A DNA stretch of 64,000 nt. It comes from Flavobacterium profundi (GTDB taxonomy: Bacteria; Bacteroidota; Bacteroidia; Flavobacteriales; Flavobacteriaceae). The translations under genes were made by a program, and so were the position numbers. Numbering within the stretch: position 1 is the first letter of the stretch; every line of letters begins with the position of its first letter. Positions 50,572 to 59,984 of this stretch are shown here, piece by piece. The stretch spans positions 153,626 to 217,625 of the forward strand of contig NZ_VDCZ01000007.1 in the NCBI RefSeq assembly GCF_006491645.1, written 5' to 3'. The notes beneath the pieces were generated by a model. The model saw nothing but the letters and a program-made list of their open reading frames with translations, had not been told where the DNA came from and did no database searches.

Positions 50572-52002
50572 TTATTCTATTTCAGAAACACGTAAGGTGT
50601 TTACCATCCCTTTTTTAACAATTGGCATGGCTGCTAAGTTAATTACCATATCACCAGGCTTAACATAACCTCTTTCTTTACATATTTGATTTATATCATC
50701 TACTGTATCATCAGTACTCACAAATTTATCATAGTAATACGCTCTCACGCCCCATAGTAAGTTTAATTGCGTTAATATACGTTTGTTAGAAGTAAATACT
50801 AAAATATGAGATTTTGGTCTCCATGCCGAAATTTGAAAAGCGGTATAACCACTATTTGTTAAAGTTGTTATGGCTTTAGCAGCAATATCATCAGCCATAA
50901 TGGCAGCATGATAACAAATCGATTTAGTAATAAAACGTTTGGTACGTACATGAGGAGCATTTAAAGGCACTTTAATAAGTGGAGAATCTTCAACGCTTTC
51001 AATAATACGTGTCATGGTTTCAATTACTTGAACAGGATAATTTCCTACAGAGGTTTCTCCAGAAAGCATTACTGCATCCGCTCCATCCATAACAGAGTTT
51101 GCTACGTCGTTTACTTCTGCACGAGTAGGAGTTAAACTGGTAATCATTGTTTCCATCATTTGCGTAGCAACAATTACAGGAATTCGAGCTGTTTTTGCTC
51201 TATGAATTAATTTCTTTTGAATTAACGGTACTTGTTCTGCAGGAATTTCCACACCTAAATCGCCACGAGCTACCATTAAAGCATCGCAAAAAGCAACAAT
51301 TTTATCAATGTTTTCTACTGCTTCTGGTTTTTCAATTTTAGCAACAATAGGAATTTTATGATCTGAATGTTTAGCAATCAAGTCTTGTAATTCTTCTAAA
51401 TCTTTTGGAGTTCTTACAAAAGATAAAGCAATCCAATCTACTTTATTTTCAATAGCAAAAATGGCATCCTTAATGTCTTTTTTAGTTAAAGCAGGTAAAG
51501 AAACTTTCGTGTTAGGCAAATTAACTCCTTTTTTCGATTTTAATGGACCTCCTTGAATAACTACCGCTTCAACTTCTGTCTTTTTATCTGTTTTAACGAC
51601 TTCAAAAATAAGTTTACCATCATCTAAAAGAATACGTTCTCCCGCATTCACATCTTTTGGAAATGCTTTGTAATTCATGTATACTTTAGAAGCAGTTCCT
51701 AAGATGTCTTCAGCTGTTGTAAAAGTTATTTTATCCCCTTTGGCAACGACAACATCTTCTTTCATTACTCCAACTCTCAATTTGGGTCCTTGTAAATCAC
51801 CTAGAATAGAAGTAGTATAACCAAATTCTTCATTCAGTTCTCGAATCATGTCTATCCTTTCTTTTACATCTTCATAATCAGCATGTGAAAAGTTAATTCT
51901 GAAAACATTAACTCCAGCTTCGATCATGTCTTTTAAAACTTCTTTTGAACTAGTTGCAGGTCCTAATGTGGCTACAATTTTGGTCTTTTTTGTTGTTGGC
52001 AT
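50572..52002 (-). CDS. pyk: Pyruvate kinase
   Basis: 476 residues. Conserved segments: KTKIVATLGPATSSKEVLKD, VFRINFSHADYED, LGDLQGPKLRVG, ALSFVRTPKDLEELQ, PIVAKIEKPEAVENID (catalytic Lys), VARGDLGVEIPAEQVPLIQK and ATQMMETMITSLTPTRAE. It makes ATP and pyruvate from phosphoenolpyruvate. It is downstream of, and probably in one unit with, the IPExxxVDY gene (5 bp gap). Confidence 0.97.
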   Translation of the reverse strand: MPTTKKTKIVATLGPATSSKEVLKDMIEAGVNVFRINFSHADYEDVKERIDMIRELNEEFGYTTSILGDLQGPKLRVGVMKEDVVVAKGDKITFTTAEDILGTASKVYMNYKAFPKDVNAGERILLDDGKLIFEVVKTDKKTEVEAVVIQGGPLKSKKGVNLPNTKVSLPALTKKDIKDAIFAIENKVDWIALSFVRTPKDLEELQDLIAKHSDHKIPIVAKIEKPEAVENIDKIVAFCDALMVARGDLGVEIPAEQVPLIQKKLIHRAKTARIPVIVATQMMETMITSLTPTRAEVNDVANSVMDGADAVMLSGETSVGNYPVQVIETMTRIIESVEDSPLIKVPLNAPHVRTKRFITKSICYHAAIMADDIAAKAITTLTNSGYTAFQISAWRPKSHILVFTSNKRILTQLNLLWGVRAYYYDKFVSTDDTVDDINQICKERGYVKPGDMVINLAAMPIVKKGMVNTLRVSEIE

Positions 52003-52007
52003 TTTAA

Positions 52008-52484
52008 TTAAAAAATTAAATTATTTTTTGATTTAAGTTTGTTCTGGTCAATACGGTACACCATGGAAATTTGGGAAATCTTTGAAAGTTTTTGAATTAT
52101 TCTTTCTAAAGGAAAAATAACTGTTTCCATATTTTCAATTTTCAAAATATAATCCGCTTTTTTAAATTCAGGTACCACATACATTGTAACATCTACCGAA
52201 TCGAAAATTCCATTAGTTGTTTTTTCAGAGGGAATAGCTGTTGCTTTATTTTCAAATACATTCCAAATGATATCGTTAACTTCATCATCAAAGATAAAAT
52301 GACTGAACTCGCTTTTACCTTCTTTTGTTTCTATTTCGATATTCGAATTACTTTTGCTTAGCTGAATTTGTAATGCTTTATTAATAAAATAGGCTAAACG
52401 ATAGTCTTCAAGGCTAGAATGTATGGCAATAAGCTCATAATCTATCGAAATAAAATCATTTATTTGAATTTTATGAATAGCCAT
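52008..52484 (-). CDS. IPExxxVDY-family protein
   Basis: 158 residues. The family motif is here as VPEFKKADY (VVPEFKKADYILKIE). The protein is small, soluble and of unknown role, and the family in Bacteroidota is usually encoded directly in front of pyruvate kinase, as here. The two genes are 5 bp apart on the minus strand. A link to pyk regulation or stability is an inference from this conserved pairing. Confidence 0.85.
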   Translation of the reverse strand: MAIHKIQINDFISIDYELIAIHSSLEDYRLAYFINKALQIQLSKSNSNIEIETKEGKSEFSHFIFDDEVNDIIWNVFENKATAIPSEKTTNGIFDSVDVTMYVVPEFKKADYILKIENMETVIFPLERIIQKLSKISQISMVYRIDQNKLKSKNNLIF

Positions 52485-52597
52485 ATCTCTTAAAAATAAG
52501 TTGTAAATATACTATTTAAAATAAATAAAAAGTATTGTTTTTAAAGAAGTTAAGGATAGTTTACTAACGAAAACGTTTTAGTTACGACTTATAATCG

Positions 52598-53341
52598 TTA
52601 TTTTTTGTCTATTTTTTCTTGAAGCGCAAAATAGGCTCTTTTGGCTGCTTTTTCTTCAGCTTTTTTCTTAGATGTTGCTCTGCCTTTGGCTACTATTTTT
52701 TGATCAATAGTAAGTTTAACCCCAAAATATTTTTGTTCTTCAATGCCCGTATCGTCAAAAACATCAAAATTGAATTGTTTTTTTTCTTTTTGACACCATT
52801 CTATAACTAAGCTTTTATAGCTAATTACTTTTCCTTCTAATTTTGGAATGTCAACATAAGGCTCAATAACTTTGTCATAAATGAATTTTTCACAAAAAGG
52901 AAATCCTCTGTCTAAATAGATGGCTCCTATAAATGCTTCAAAAATATTTCCATGAATATTTTCTCCAAAATGTTGTGGATTTACTTTACTTTCCACAAAC
53001 TGTATCAAATTGAAATCTCTACCTAATTCATTTAAATGTTCTCTACTCACTATTTTAGAGCGCATTTTAGTAAGATACCCTTCGTCTCCCGTGGGTACTT
53101 CATTATATAAATGAGCTGCGATAACACTACCAAGCATAGCGTCACCCAAGAATTCTAAACGTTCATAATTAAAAGGATTTCCGTTATCGTCTTGTTTGTT
53201 AGAGGAGCGATGCGTAAATGCTTTTCTATAATAACGTAAGTTTAAAGGTTTGAAACCTAGTATTTTGGTAATTTTTTCAAAAAAAATCCCGTCTTCAGGA
53301 GAACGGGAATTTTTTATTATTTTTTTAAATAATTTACGCAT
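52598..53341 (-). CDS. rnc: Ribonuclease III
   Basis: 247 residues. The nuclease domain has the signature ERLEFLGDAMLGSVIAAHLY, a second acidic site in HGNIFEAFIGAIYLDRGF, and a C-terminal double-stranded RNA-binding domain (YKSLVIEWCQKEKKQFNFDV ... KGRATSKKKAEEKAAKRAYF). It processes rRNA and structured mRNAs. It starts 5 bp after fabF ends, so acpP-fabF-rnc is a gene order like that of many bacteria. Confidence 0.96.
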   Translation of the reverse strand: MRKLFKKIIKNSRSPEDGIFFEKITKILGFKPLNLRYYRKAFTHRSSNKQDDNGNPFNYERLEFLGDAMLGSVIAAHLYNEVPTGDEGYLTKMRSKIVSREHLNELGRDFNLIQFVESKVNPQHFGENIHGNIFEAFIGAIYLDRGFPFCEKFIYDKVIEPYVDIPKLEGKVISYKSLVIEWCQKEKKQFNFDVFDDTGIEEQKYFGVKLTIDQKIVAKGRATSKKKAEEKAAKRAYFALQEKIDKK

Positions 53342-53346
53342 ATAAC

Positions 53347-54600
53347 TTATGCTTCAAGTTTTTTAAATAATACACAAGCATTGTGTCCTCCAAAACCAAA
53401 AGTATTACTCATAGCAATCTTAATAGCTCTCTTTTGAGCTTTATTGAGAGTTAAATTTAATTCTGGATTAATATTCTCGTCTACAGTTGTATGATTAATC
53501 GTCGGAGGAATGATACCATTTTTGATGGCTAAAATAGAAGCAATAGCTTCAATTCCACCAGCAGCCCCTAATAAGTGACCTGTCATAGATTTGGTAGAGT
53601 TAATATTGATATTTTTAGCATGATCACCAAAAACAGCACTAATAGCTTTTAACTCTGCAACATCTCCTAAAGGTGTAGAAGTTCCGTGTGTATTAATGTG
53701 TTCAACTTCTTCAGGTTGCACACCAGCATCACGTAAACAGTTTTCCATTACTGCAATTACTCCAATTCCTTCTGGATGAGGTGCTGTTAAATGATACGCA
53801 TCTGAAGACATACCACCACCACCTATTTCACAGTAAATTTTAGCCCCACGCGCTTTTGCATGCTCATATTCTTCTAAAACTAAAGCACCTGCACCTTCAC
53901 CTAATACAAACCCATCACGAGTAGCGTCAAAAGGTCTTGAAGCGGTTTCAGGACTGTCGTTTCGTGTTGATAAAGCATGCATCGAATTGAAACCGCCCAT
54001 TCCAGCAATAGTTACTGCTGCTTCAGAACCACCTGAAATGATAACATCACACATTCCTAAACGAATGTAATTGAATGCGTCAATCATGGCATTCGCAGAT
54101 GAGGCACAAGCAGACACTGTAGTGTAATTAGGTCCCATAAAACCATTTCGCATAGAAATGTGAGCTGGAGCAATATCGGCAATCATTTTAGGAATAAAAA
54201 AGGGGTTAAATCTCGGTGTTCCATCTCCAGCAGCATAGCTTAAAACTTCCTCTTGGAAAGTTTCTAAACCACCAATTCCTGCTCCCCAAATTACACCTAC
54301 ACGGTGTTTGTTAATATTTTCAGGTGTAATACCTGCATCTTTTATCGCTTCATCACTGGCAACAATAGCATATTGCGAAAATTTGTCTAAACGTCTCGCT
54401 TCTTTTCTATCGATAAAGTCTTCTACTTTGAAGTTTTTAACTTCACAAGCAAATTTAGTCTTATGCTTCTCTGTATCATAATAGGTAATGGGAGCGGCAC
54501 CACTTTTTCCGCTGATTAACGCATCCCAATATTCTTGAATGTTATTTCCTATTGGAGTTAGCGCTCCTAAACCAGTTACAACAACACGCTTTAATTGCAT
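53347..54600 (-). CDS. fabF: Beta-ketoacyl-ACP synthase II
   Basis: 417 residues. Cys-His-His triad: nucleophile Cys in TVSACASSANAMIDA, His in INTHGTSTPLGDVAE, His in STKSMTGHLLGAAGGIEA; C-terminal NTFGFGGHNACVLF is also conserved. It condenses malonyl-ACP with acyl-ACP in fatty acid elongation. acpP lies upstream in the same direction, but 287 bp away with two hairpins between, so expression may be partly uncoupled. Confidence 0.97.
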   Translation of the reverse strand: MQLKRVVVTGLGALTPIGNNIQEYWDALISGKSGAAPITYYDTEKHKTKFACEVKNFKVEDFIDRKEARRLDKFSQYAIVASDEAIKDAGITPENINKHRVGVIWGAGIGGLETFQEEVLSYAAGDGTPRFNPFFIPKMIADIAPAHISMRNGFMGPNYTTVSACASSANAMIDAFNYIRLGMCDVIISGGSEAAVTIAGMGGFNSMHALSTRNDSPETASRPFDATRDGFVLGEGAGALVLEEYEHAKARGAKIYCEIGGGGMSSDAYHLTAPHPEGIGVIAVMENCLRDAGVQPEEVEHINTHGTSTPLGDVAELKAISAVFGDHAKNININSTKSMTGHLLGAAGGIEAIASILAIKNGIIPPTINHTTVDENINPELNLTLNKAQKRAIKIAMSNTFGFGGHNACVLFKKLEA

Positions 54601-54622
54601 ATAAATATGTTTTGATTATATA

Positions 54623-54667
54623 AAAAAACCCAAAGTGCTTTTAATAATAACTAAAAGAAACAATGGG
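54623..54667 (-). terminator. Terminator-like hairpin in the fabF leader
   Basis: On the minus strand ACCCA pairs with TGGGT and the inner CTTTTA with TAAAAG across internal loops, followed by seven Ts, ending only ~23 nt before the fabF ATG. It is either an attenuator or the end of a small RNA encoded in the acpP-fabF gap. Confidence 0.45.
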
Positions 54668-54848
54668 TATTACATAGTTTATTTTTATGATTGTAATACA
54701 ATCAATGTTTTCTACTAATAAAATAAATTTCTGGTTATAAATATATAAAAATATAATTAAAAACTTATTTAATCGAATCTTTAATCATAATTTTAATATA
54801 ACTAAAGATAACCTTATTTCTATAAGGTGAAGAGAAAAGCGAAACAAG

Positions 54849-54881
54849 AACACCCATTTGATACTCCATCAAATGAGTGTT
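54849..54881 (-). terminator. Hairpin terminator after acpP
   Basis: A 14-bp stem (AACACTCATTTGAT / ATCAAATGGGTGTT on the minus strand, one G-U pair) with a 5-nt loop, 7 bp past the acpP stop. The following T tract is short, so partial readthrough to fabF is possible. Confidence 0.7.
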
Positions 54882-54887
54882 TTGATA

Positions 54888-55124
54888 TTATTTCTTAGCT
54901 TCCTCGATGTAAGAAATAGCTTGACCTACAGTAGCAATGTTTTCAGCTTGATCGTCTGGAATTTGAATATCAAATTCTTTTTCGAATTCCATAATTAGCT
55001 CAACAGTGTCTAATGAATCAGCTCCTAAATCGTTAGTGAAGCTAGCTTCAGCTACAACTTCATTTTCGTCAACACCTAATTTGTCTACGATAATCGCTTT
55101 TACTCTTGATGCAATGTCTGACAT
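54888..55124 (-). CDS. acpP: Acyl carrier protein
   Basis: 78 residues. Phosphopantetheine attachment Ser37 in the [11 protein letters not shown] motif; acidic throughout. It carries growing acyl chains in fatty acid synthesis. It is first in the acpP-fabF-rnc series on the minus strand and divergent from purN. Confidence 0.98.
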   Translation of the reverse strand: MSDIASRVKAIIVDKLGVDENEVVAEASFTNDLGADSLDTVELIMEFEKEFDIQIPDDQAENIATVGQAISYIEEAKK

Positions 55125-55297
55125 AATCTTTTAATTTTAATTTAATTTGTTGGCAAAAATAAAAAACTTTATTTTAAAACAACCTTTTTGTTACTAAATA
55201 AGACTACGAAATTAAAAAAAATAATTCACAAAGACTTCATTTTTCTATTTTTTACCAATTATTATTCTTTTTTTTGTGTAATAAAAATTACAGGATA

Positions 55298-55861
55298 ATG
55301 AAAAAAATAGTCATATTTGCTTCTGGTACTGGTTCCAATGCCGAGAAAATAATATTACATTTCAAAAAATCAAATCTAGCACACGTAGTCGGCATCTTTT
55401 CTAACAATCCTCGTGCCAAAGTTTTGCAACTCGCTGAAAATCATAAGATAGATGCTGTAGTTTTTACGAAAGAAGAGCTTAATGAAGGAGCTGTTTTAAA
55501 GCAACTAAATGCGATTCAGCCCGATTTGATAGTATTGGCTGGTTTTTTGTGGAAATTTCCAGCTTCCATTATTCAGCATTATCCTAATAAAGTGATTAAT
55601 ATTCATCCTGCTTTACTCCCTAAATACGGAGGGAAAGGCATGTATGGAATTCATGTGCATCAAGCGGTATTAGAGAATAAAGAAGAAGAAACAGGTATAA
55701 CCATTCATTATGTGAATGAGCATTACGATGAAGGGGCTTATATTTTTCAAAAAAAGGTTGCTGTTACTGATTGTACAACTTCAGAACAAATTGCTGAAAA
55801 AGTGCATCAATTGGAACATGAGTTTTTTCCAGTTGTTATCGAATCCCTATTAATTCCATAA
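55298..55861 (+). CDS. purN: Phosphoribosylglycinamide formyltransferase
   Basis: 187 residues from ATG 55298; an upstream in-frame start at 55274 adds eight residues before the conserved MKKIVIFASGTGSNAEKI. Catalytic segment VINIHPALLPKYGGKGMYG supplies Asn/His, and HYVNEHYDEGAYIFQKKV the Asp. It transfers the formyl group of 10-formyl-THF to GAR in purine synthesis. rnhA follows 4 bp downstream. Confidence 0.96.
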   Translation: MKKIVIFASGTGSNAEKIILHFKKSNLAHVVGIFSNNPRAKVLQLAENHKIDAVVFTKEELNEGAVLKQLNAIQPDLIVLAGFLWKFPASIIQHYPNKVINIHPALLPKYGGKGMYGIHVHQAVLENKEEETGITIHYVNEHYDEGAYIFQKKVAVTDCTTSEQIAEKVHQLEHEFFPVVIESLLIP

Positions 55862-55865
55862 TTTT

Positions 55866-56339
55866 ATGCACGAAGTACACATATATACAGACGGTGCTGC
55901 CAAAGGGAATCCTGGGCCAGCTGGTTATGGTGTGGTAATGGAATTAGTAGGTACTCCTTATAAAAAAGAATTCTATGAAGGATTTCGTTTGTCTACGAAT
56001 AATAGAATGGAATTATTGGCAGTTATTGTAGGTTTGGAAAAATTAAAAAATCCTAAAATGAAGGTGCTCGTAGTTTCAGATTCTAAATATGTGGTAGATG
56101 CTGTTGAAAAAAGATGGGTATTTCAATGGGAAAAAATAAACTTCAAGAATAAAAAAAATCCTGACTTGTGGATTCGGTTTTTAAAAGTATATCGTAAACA
56201 TCAAGTCGATTTTAAATGGGTTAAAGGCCATAATAACCATCCTCAAAATGAACGTTGTGATGCCTTGGCTGTAATGGCTTCGCAACAGGAAAAATTATCC
56301 ATTGATGCTTTTTATGAAGCAAATGAACAGTCTTTTTAA
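55866..56339 (+). CDS. rnhA: Ribonuclease HI
   Basis: 157 residues. DEDD catalytic set: Asp in YTDGAAKGNPGPAGYG, Glu in NNRMELLAVIVGL, Asp in VVSDSKYVVDAV, and the C-terminal Asp in NERCDALAVMA, with the basic handle VEKRWVFQWEKINFKNKKNP. It removes RNA from RNA-DNA hybrids. Length is normal. Confidence 0.96.
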   Translation: MHEVHIYTDGAAKGNPGPAGYGVVMELVGTPYKKEFYEGFRLSTNNRMELLAVIVGLEKLKNPKMKVLVVSDSKYVVDAVEKRWVFQWEKINFKNKKNPDLWIRFLKVYRKHQVDFKWVKGHNNHPQNERCDALAVMASQQEKLSIDAFYEANEQSF

Positions 56340-56428
56340 AAAAGATTTTCTGCATTTTAACTTTTATATATATTTTCGAGAAACTAAAGTCAAATTCATT
56401 AAATTTGCCTCTTAAAATTTTAAAAATC

Positions 56429-57700
56429 ATGTTACAGGTAGCATTTATTAGAGAAAACAAGGACGAAGTAATTAAACGATTGGCCAAAAGAAATTTAGAA
56501 GCTAAGAGTTTGGTGGAATTAGTAGTTGCACTCGATGAAAAAAGAAGAGCAACTCAAGTAGAATTAGATAATATTCTTGCAGAGTCCAATAAGCTATCCA
56601 AAGACATTGGTGCTTTAATGAAAAGTGGTGAAAAGGCAAAAGCGGAAATTTTAAAAGAAAAAACAGCAAAGTTTAAAGATCAAACTAAAGAGTTAACCGA
56701 AACTTTAAACGCAGTTACAGAAGAATTACAAACGGAATTGTATAAAATACCAAATCTTCCAGCTGAAATTGTGCCAGAAGGAAAAACACCTGATGATAAT
56801 CTAAATATTTTTGAAGAAGGTGCTGTACCTCAATTGCATGAAGGTGCTTTGCCTCATTGGGAATTAGCTAAGAAGTATGATATCATTGATTTTGATTTAG
56901 GAGCAAAAATTACAGGTGCTGGTTTTCCAGTATATAAAGGGAAAGGGGCTAAGTTACAACGTGCTCTAATTACCTATTTTTTAGATAAAAATACGGATGC
57001 TGGTTACCAAGAATTTCAAGTGCCTCATTTGGTTAATGAAGCTTCTGGTTTTGGTACAGGACAGTTACCAGATAAAGAAGGTCAAATGTATCATGTAGGA
57101 GAAGATAATTTGTATTTAATTCCTACTGCTGAAGTACCAGTGACCAACTTATTTCGAGATGTGTTATTAAATGAAAATGAATTGCCAATCCTTTGTACGG
57201 GTTACACACCTTGTTTTAGAAGAGAGGCAGGTTCTTATGGAGCGCATGTAAGAGGTTTAAATCGTTTGCATCAATTTGACAAAGTTGAAATTGTGTGTAT
57301 TGAACATCCTGAAAAATCATATGAAGCTTTAGATGGAATGGTAGAACATGTAAAAGACATTTTAAAAGAACTAAAATTACCGTATAGAGTGTTAAGATTA
57401 TGTGGAGGAGATATGGGATTTGCTTCAGCTTTAACCTATGACTTCGAAGTTTTTTCAACTGCTCAAGATCGTTGGTTGGAAATTTCTTCTGTTTCTAATT
57501 TTGAAACGTTCCAATCGAATAGATTGAAATTACGTTTTAAAGATAAAGAAGGTAAAAATCAACTAGTTCATACTTTAAACGGAAGTTCATTGGCTTTGCC
57601 AAGAGTACTAGCTGGAATTTTAGAAAACTATCAAACTCCTGAAGGAATTGTAATTCCAGAAGTTTTAAGGAAATATACTGGTTTCGACATCATTAACTAA
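56429..57700 (+). CDS. serS: Seryl-tRNA synthetase
   Basis: 423 residues from ATG 56429 (MLQVAFIRENKDEVIKRL). A TTG-started frame extends upstream to 56405 but lacks conservation. N-terminal antiparallel coiled-coil tRNA arm (~25-105), class II motif 2 (CFRREAGSYGAHVRGLNRLH, QFDKVE) and motif 3 (NGSSLALPRVLAGILENYQT). It charges tRNA-Ser. Confidence 0.97.
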   Translation: MLQVAFIRENKDEVIKRLAKRNLEAKSLVELVVALDEKRRATQVELDNILAESNKLSKDIGALMKSGEKAKAEILKEKTAKFKDQTKELTETLNAVTEELQTELYKIPNLPAEIVPEGKTPDDNLNIFEEGAVPQLHEGALPHWELAKKYDIIDFDLGAKITGAGFPVYKGKGAKLQRALITYFLDKNTDAGYQEFQVPHLVNEASGFGTGQLPDKEGQMYHVGEDNLYLIPTAEVPVTNLFRDVLLNENELPILCTGYTPCFRREAGSYGAHVRGLNRLHQFDKVEIVCIEHPEKSYEALDGMVEHVKDILKELKLPYRVLRLCGGDMGFASALTYDFEVFSTAQDRWLEISSVSNFETFQSNRLKLRFKDKEGKNQLVHTLNGSSLALPRVLAGILENYQTPEGIVIPEVLRKYTGFDIIN

Positions 57701-57720
57701 ATCGTTAATCTTCACTTAAT

Positions 57721-57760
57721 AATGTACTAATTTAACGCAAAAGTGTTACTTTAGTACATT
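57721..57760. repeat. Perfect 10-bp inverted repeat between serS and the TPR gene
   Basis: AATGTACTAA (57721-57730) and TTAGTACATT (57751-57760) around a 20-nt loop, followed by a T-rich stretch. It may be the serS terminator or a regulatory site for the TPR gene starting 21 bp on. Confidence 0.55.
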
Positions 57761-57780
57761 ATTTGTTTTTTGCCAATTCC

Positions 57781-59559
57781 ATGAAAAAAATTGCGTGTAC
57801 TATCTTCTTTTTTATCTCACTGATTGTTGCTGCTCAAAGTGAACAATTGGCGTTGGATTATTATGAAAAAGGAGAATTTGAAAAGGCACTTACTTTATTG
57901 GAACAAATTGGTGCAAAACAACCTTCTAACTATTATTTTTTTCAAAGAATTATTGATTGTTATCAACAATTAGAGCAATTTGATAAAGCCGAAAAAGCCA
58001 TTTTAGAACGCAAAAAAAGATATGACCAACCTATATTATACATCGATTTAGGCTATAATTATCAATTGCAAAAACAAGAAAATAAGGCCATCAAGCAATA
58101 TGAATTAGCACTCAAAGAGATTGAAAATCAACCCGCTTATGCCTATCAAATAGGAAGTGGTTTTGAAAAAAAAGTGCTAGTAGAATGGGCTTTAAAGGCT
58201 TACGAAAAAGGGCAAGAAGTAAATCCTGAATTGAATTTTGATTATCAAATAGCCTTATTACAAGGGCAATTGGGAAATATTGAGCTCATGACCGACAAAT
58301 TATTAGATTATGCGTATGAGAAACAAGATAATACAGCTATTGTCCAAAATTATTTAACGCGTTTCATAGCCGATGAAGCACAAAGTACTTTTTTAAATTA
58401 TCTTAAAAAAACATTGTTGCTTCGTACTCAAAAAAATCCAGATATATATTGGAACCAATTTTTAAGTTGGTTGTATGTACAGCAAAAAGAATATGGTAAA
58501 GCATTTATTCAAGAGAAAGCCATTTATAAAAGAAATCCAGAGAGCTTAAATGCCATCTTATCTTTAGCGTATATGGCTGTTGATGATAAACAAGAAGAAG
58601 ATGCGATTTCGATTTTAGAATATGTGTTAGAAAACACCAATGATGTTTCCCAACAAGTTGCTGCTCAAACGCTTTTAATGCAACTCAAAATGGAAGAAGC
58701 AACTCCATCTGACTATTCTAAAATAGATAGTGAATTAAATTACTTGTTAGAAAAGTATGGTTTTCAATCTACTACAGTTGCTTTAATTAAATTGCAAGCA
58801 CATTTTAAAGCTTTTTATTTGAATCAACCCCAAGAGGCTAGTTCGTTGTTGAACAAAGCATTAAAGTTGCGATTGAATAATAGAGAAATTTCAGAAATAA
58901 AAATGGAACTCGCTGATGTATTACTTTTCGATGAAAAATTCAATCAATCGATATTATATTATGCTCAGGTGGAAGAAAACATGAAGAATGACGTTCTTGC
59001 GCATGAAGCTAGTATGAAGATGGCCAAAGCCAATTACTATAAGAATGATTTTGATTGGGCATTGCAACAAGTAAAAGTTTTGAAACAATCGTCGAGTTTG
59101 CTTATTGCTAATGATGCGGTGGAATTATTTTTATTAATTAAAGATAATTCATACGAAGACAGCACCAGAGTAGCGCTAACAAGTTTTGCAAAAGCCGATT
59201 TGTTGTTGTATCAAAATAAAGAAGAACAAGCCTTAAACGGATTTATTTCTATTTTAGAAAAACAAAAAGGAGATGCTATTGAAGATGAAACTTTATATAG
59301 AATTGCAACGATATATAGTAAAAGAAAAGAGTATCAAAAAGCAATTGATTACTATAAACAAATTTTAGAGCATCATGCTGATGGAATTTACGTCGATGAA
59401 GCTTTGTTTTTCTCAGCAGAAATTTATAGGAAATATTTAGATGATCCGGAAAAAGCAAAACCACTCTATGAAAAAATGATTTTTGAGCATGCCGATAGTA
59501 TTTACTTCACCGAAGCGCGAAAACAATTTAGAATACTAAGAGGTGATGCCAATCTTTAA
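57781..59559 (+). CDS. Exported tetratricopeptide-repeat protein
   Basis: 592 residues from ATG 57781, with a signal peptide (MKKIACTIFFFISLIVAAQS). An in-frame TTG at 57763 adds only six residues. TPR-type helical pairs run through the protein, e.g. LALDYYEKGEFEKALTLLEQ near the start and YRIATIYSKRKEYQKAIDYY, then DEALFFSAEIYRKYLDDPEK near the end. It is likely a periplasmic or envelope scaffold; no enzymatic domain is visible. Partners are unknown. Confidence 0.87.
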   Translation: MKKIACTIFFFISLIVAAQSEQLALDYYEKGEFEKALTLLEQIGAKQPSNYYFFQRIIDCYQQLEQFDKAEKAILERKKRYDQPILYIDLGYNYQLQKQENKAIKQYELALKEIENQPAYAYQIGSGFEKKVLVEWALKAYEKGQEVNPELNFDYQIALLQGQLGNIELMTDKLLDYAYEKQDNTAIVQNYLTRFIADEAQSTFLNYLKKTLLLRTQKNPDIYWNQFLSWLYVQQKEYGKAFIQEKAIYKRNPESLNAILSLAYMAVDDKQEEDAISILEYVLENTNDVSQQVAAQTLLMQLKMEEATPSDYSKIDSELNYLLEKYGFQSTTVALIKLQAHFKAFYLNQPQEASSLLNKALKLRLNNREISEIKMELADVLLFDEKFNQSILYYAQVEENMKNDVLAHEASMKMAKANYYKNDFDWALQQVKVLKQSSSLLIANDAVELFLLIKDNSYEDSTRVALTSFAKADLLLYQNKEEQALNGFISILEKQKGDAIEDETLYRIATIYSKRKEYQKAIDYYKQILEHHADGIYVDEALFFSAEIYRKYLDDPEKAKPLYEKMIFEHADSIYFTEARKQFRILRGDANL

Positions 59560-59590
59560 AAATAAAATAAATTAGATTAATAACTAAAGA

Positions 59591-59917
59591 ATGATTATAT
59601 ACAACGTTACTGTAAATATTGATGAAAGTGTTCATGACAAATGGTTACAATGGATGCGTAATAAGCATATAGATGATGTCCTTTCTACCGGACTTTTTAT
59701 TAGTGCTAGAATGGTGAAAGTTTTAGTAGAAGAGGAAATGGGCGGAACAACTTATTCCGTTCAATATTTCACAGATTCCAGAGCAAAATTAGAAGAATAT
59801 TATAAAAATCATGCGTCTAGATTGCGTGAAGAAGGATTTAAACTTTTTGCAGATAAAATGTTAGCTTTTAGAACCGAACTTGAAGTCATGAGCGAACATT
59901 ATGGAAAAGAGAATTAA
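59591..59917 (+). CDS. DUF4286 family protein
   Basis: 108 residues. NVTVNIDESVHDKWLQWMRN and VQYFTDSRAKLEEYYKNHAS match the small ferredoxin-like-fold DUF4286 family of Bacteroidota. Soluble, function unknown. It lies between the TPR gene and rsmA on the same strand. Confidence 0.88.
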   Translation: MIIYNVTVNIDESVHDKWLQWMRNKHIDDVLSTGLFISARMVKVLVEEEMGGTTYSVQYFTDSRAKLEEYYKNHASRLREEGFKLFADKMLAFRTELEVMSEHYGKEN

Positions 59918-59984
59918 CTAAAGCCTTTCTTTATAGAAGTAAGTTAACAAAAGTACTTCTCATTTTAATTTCTAAATTCAAAAC

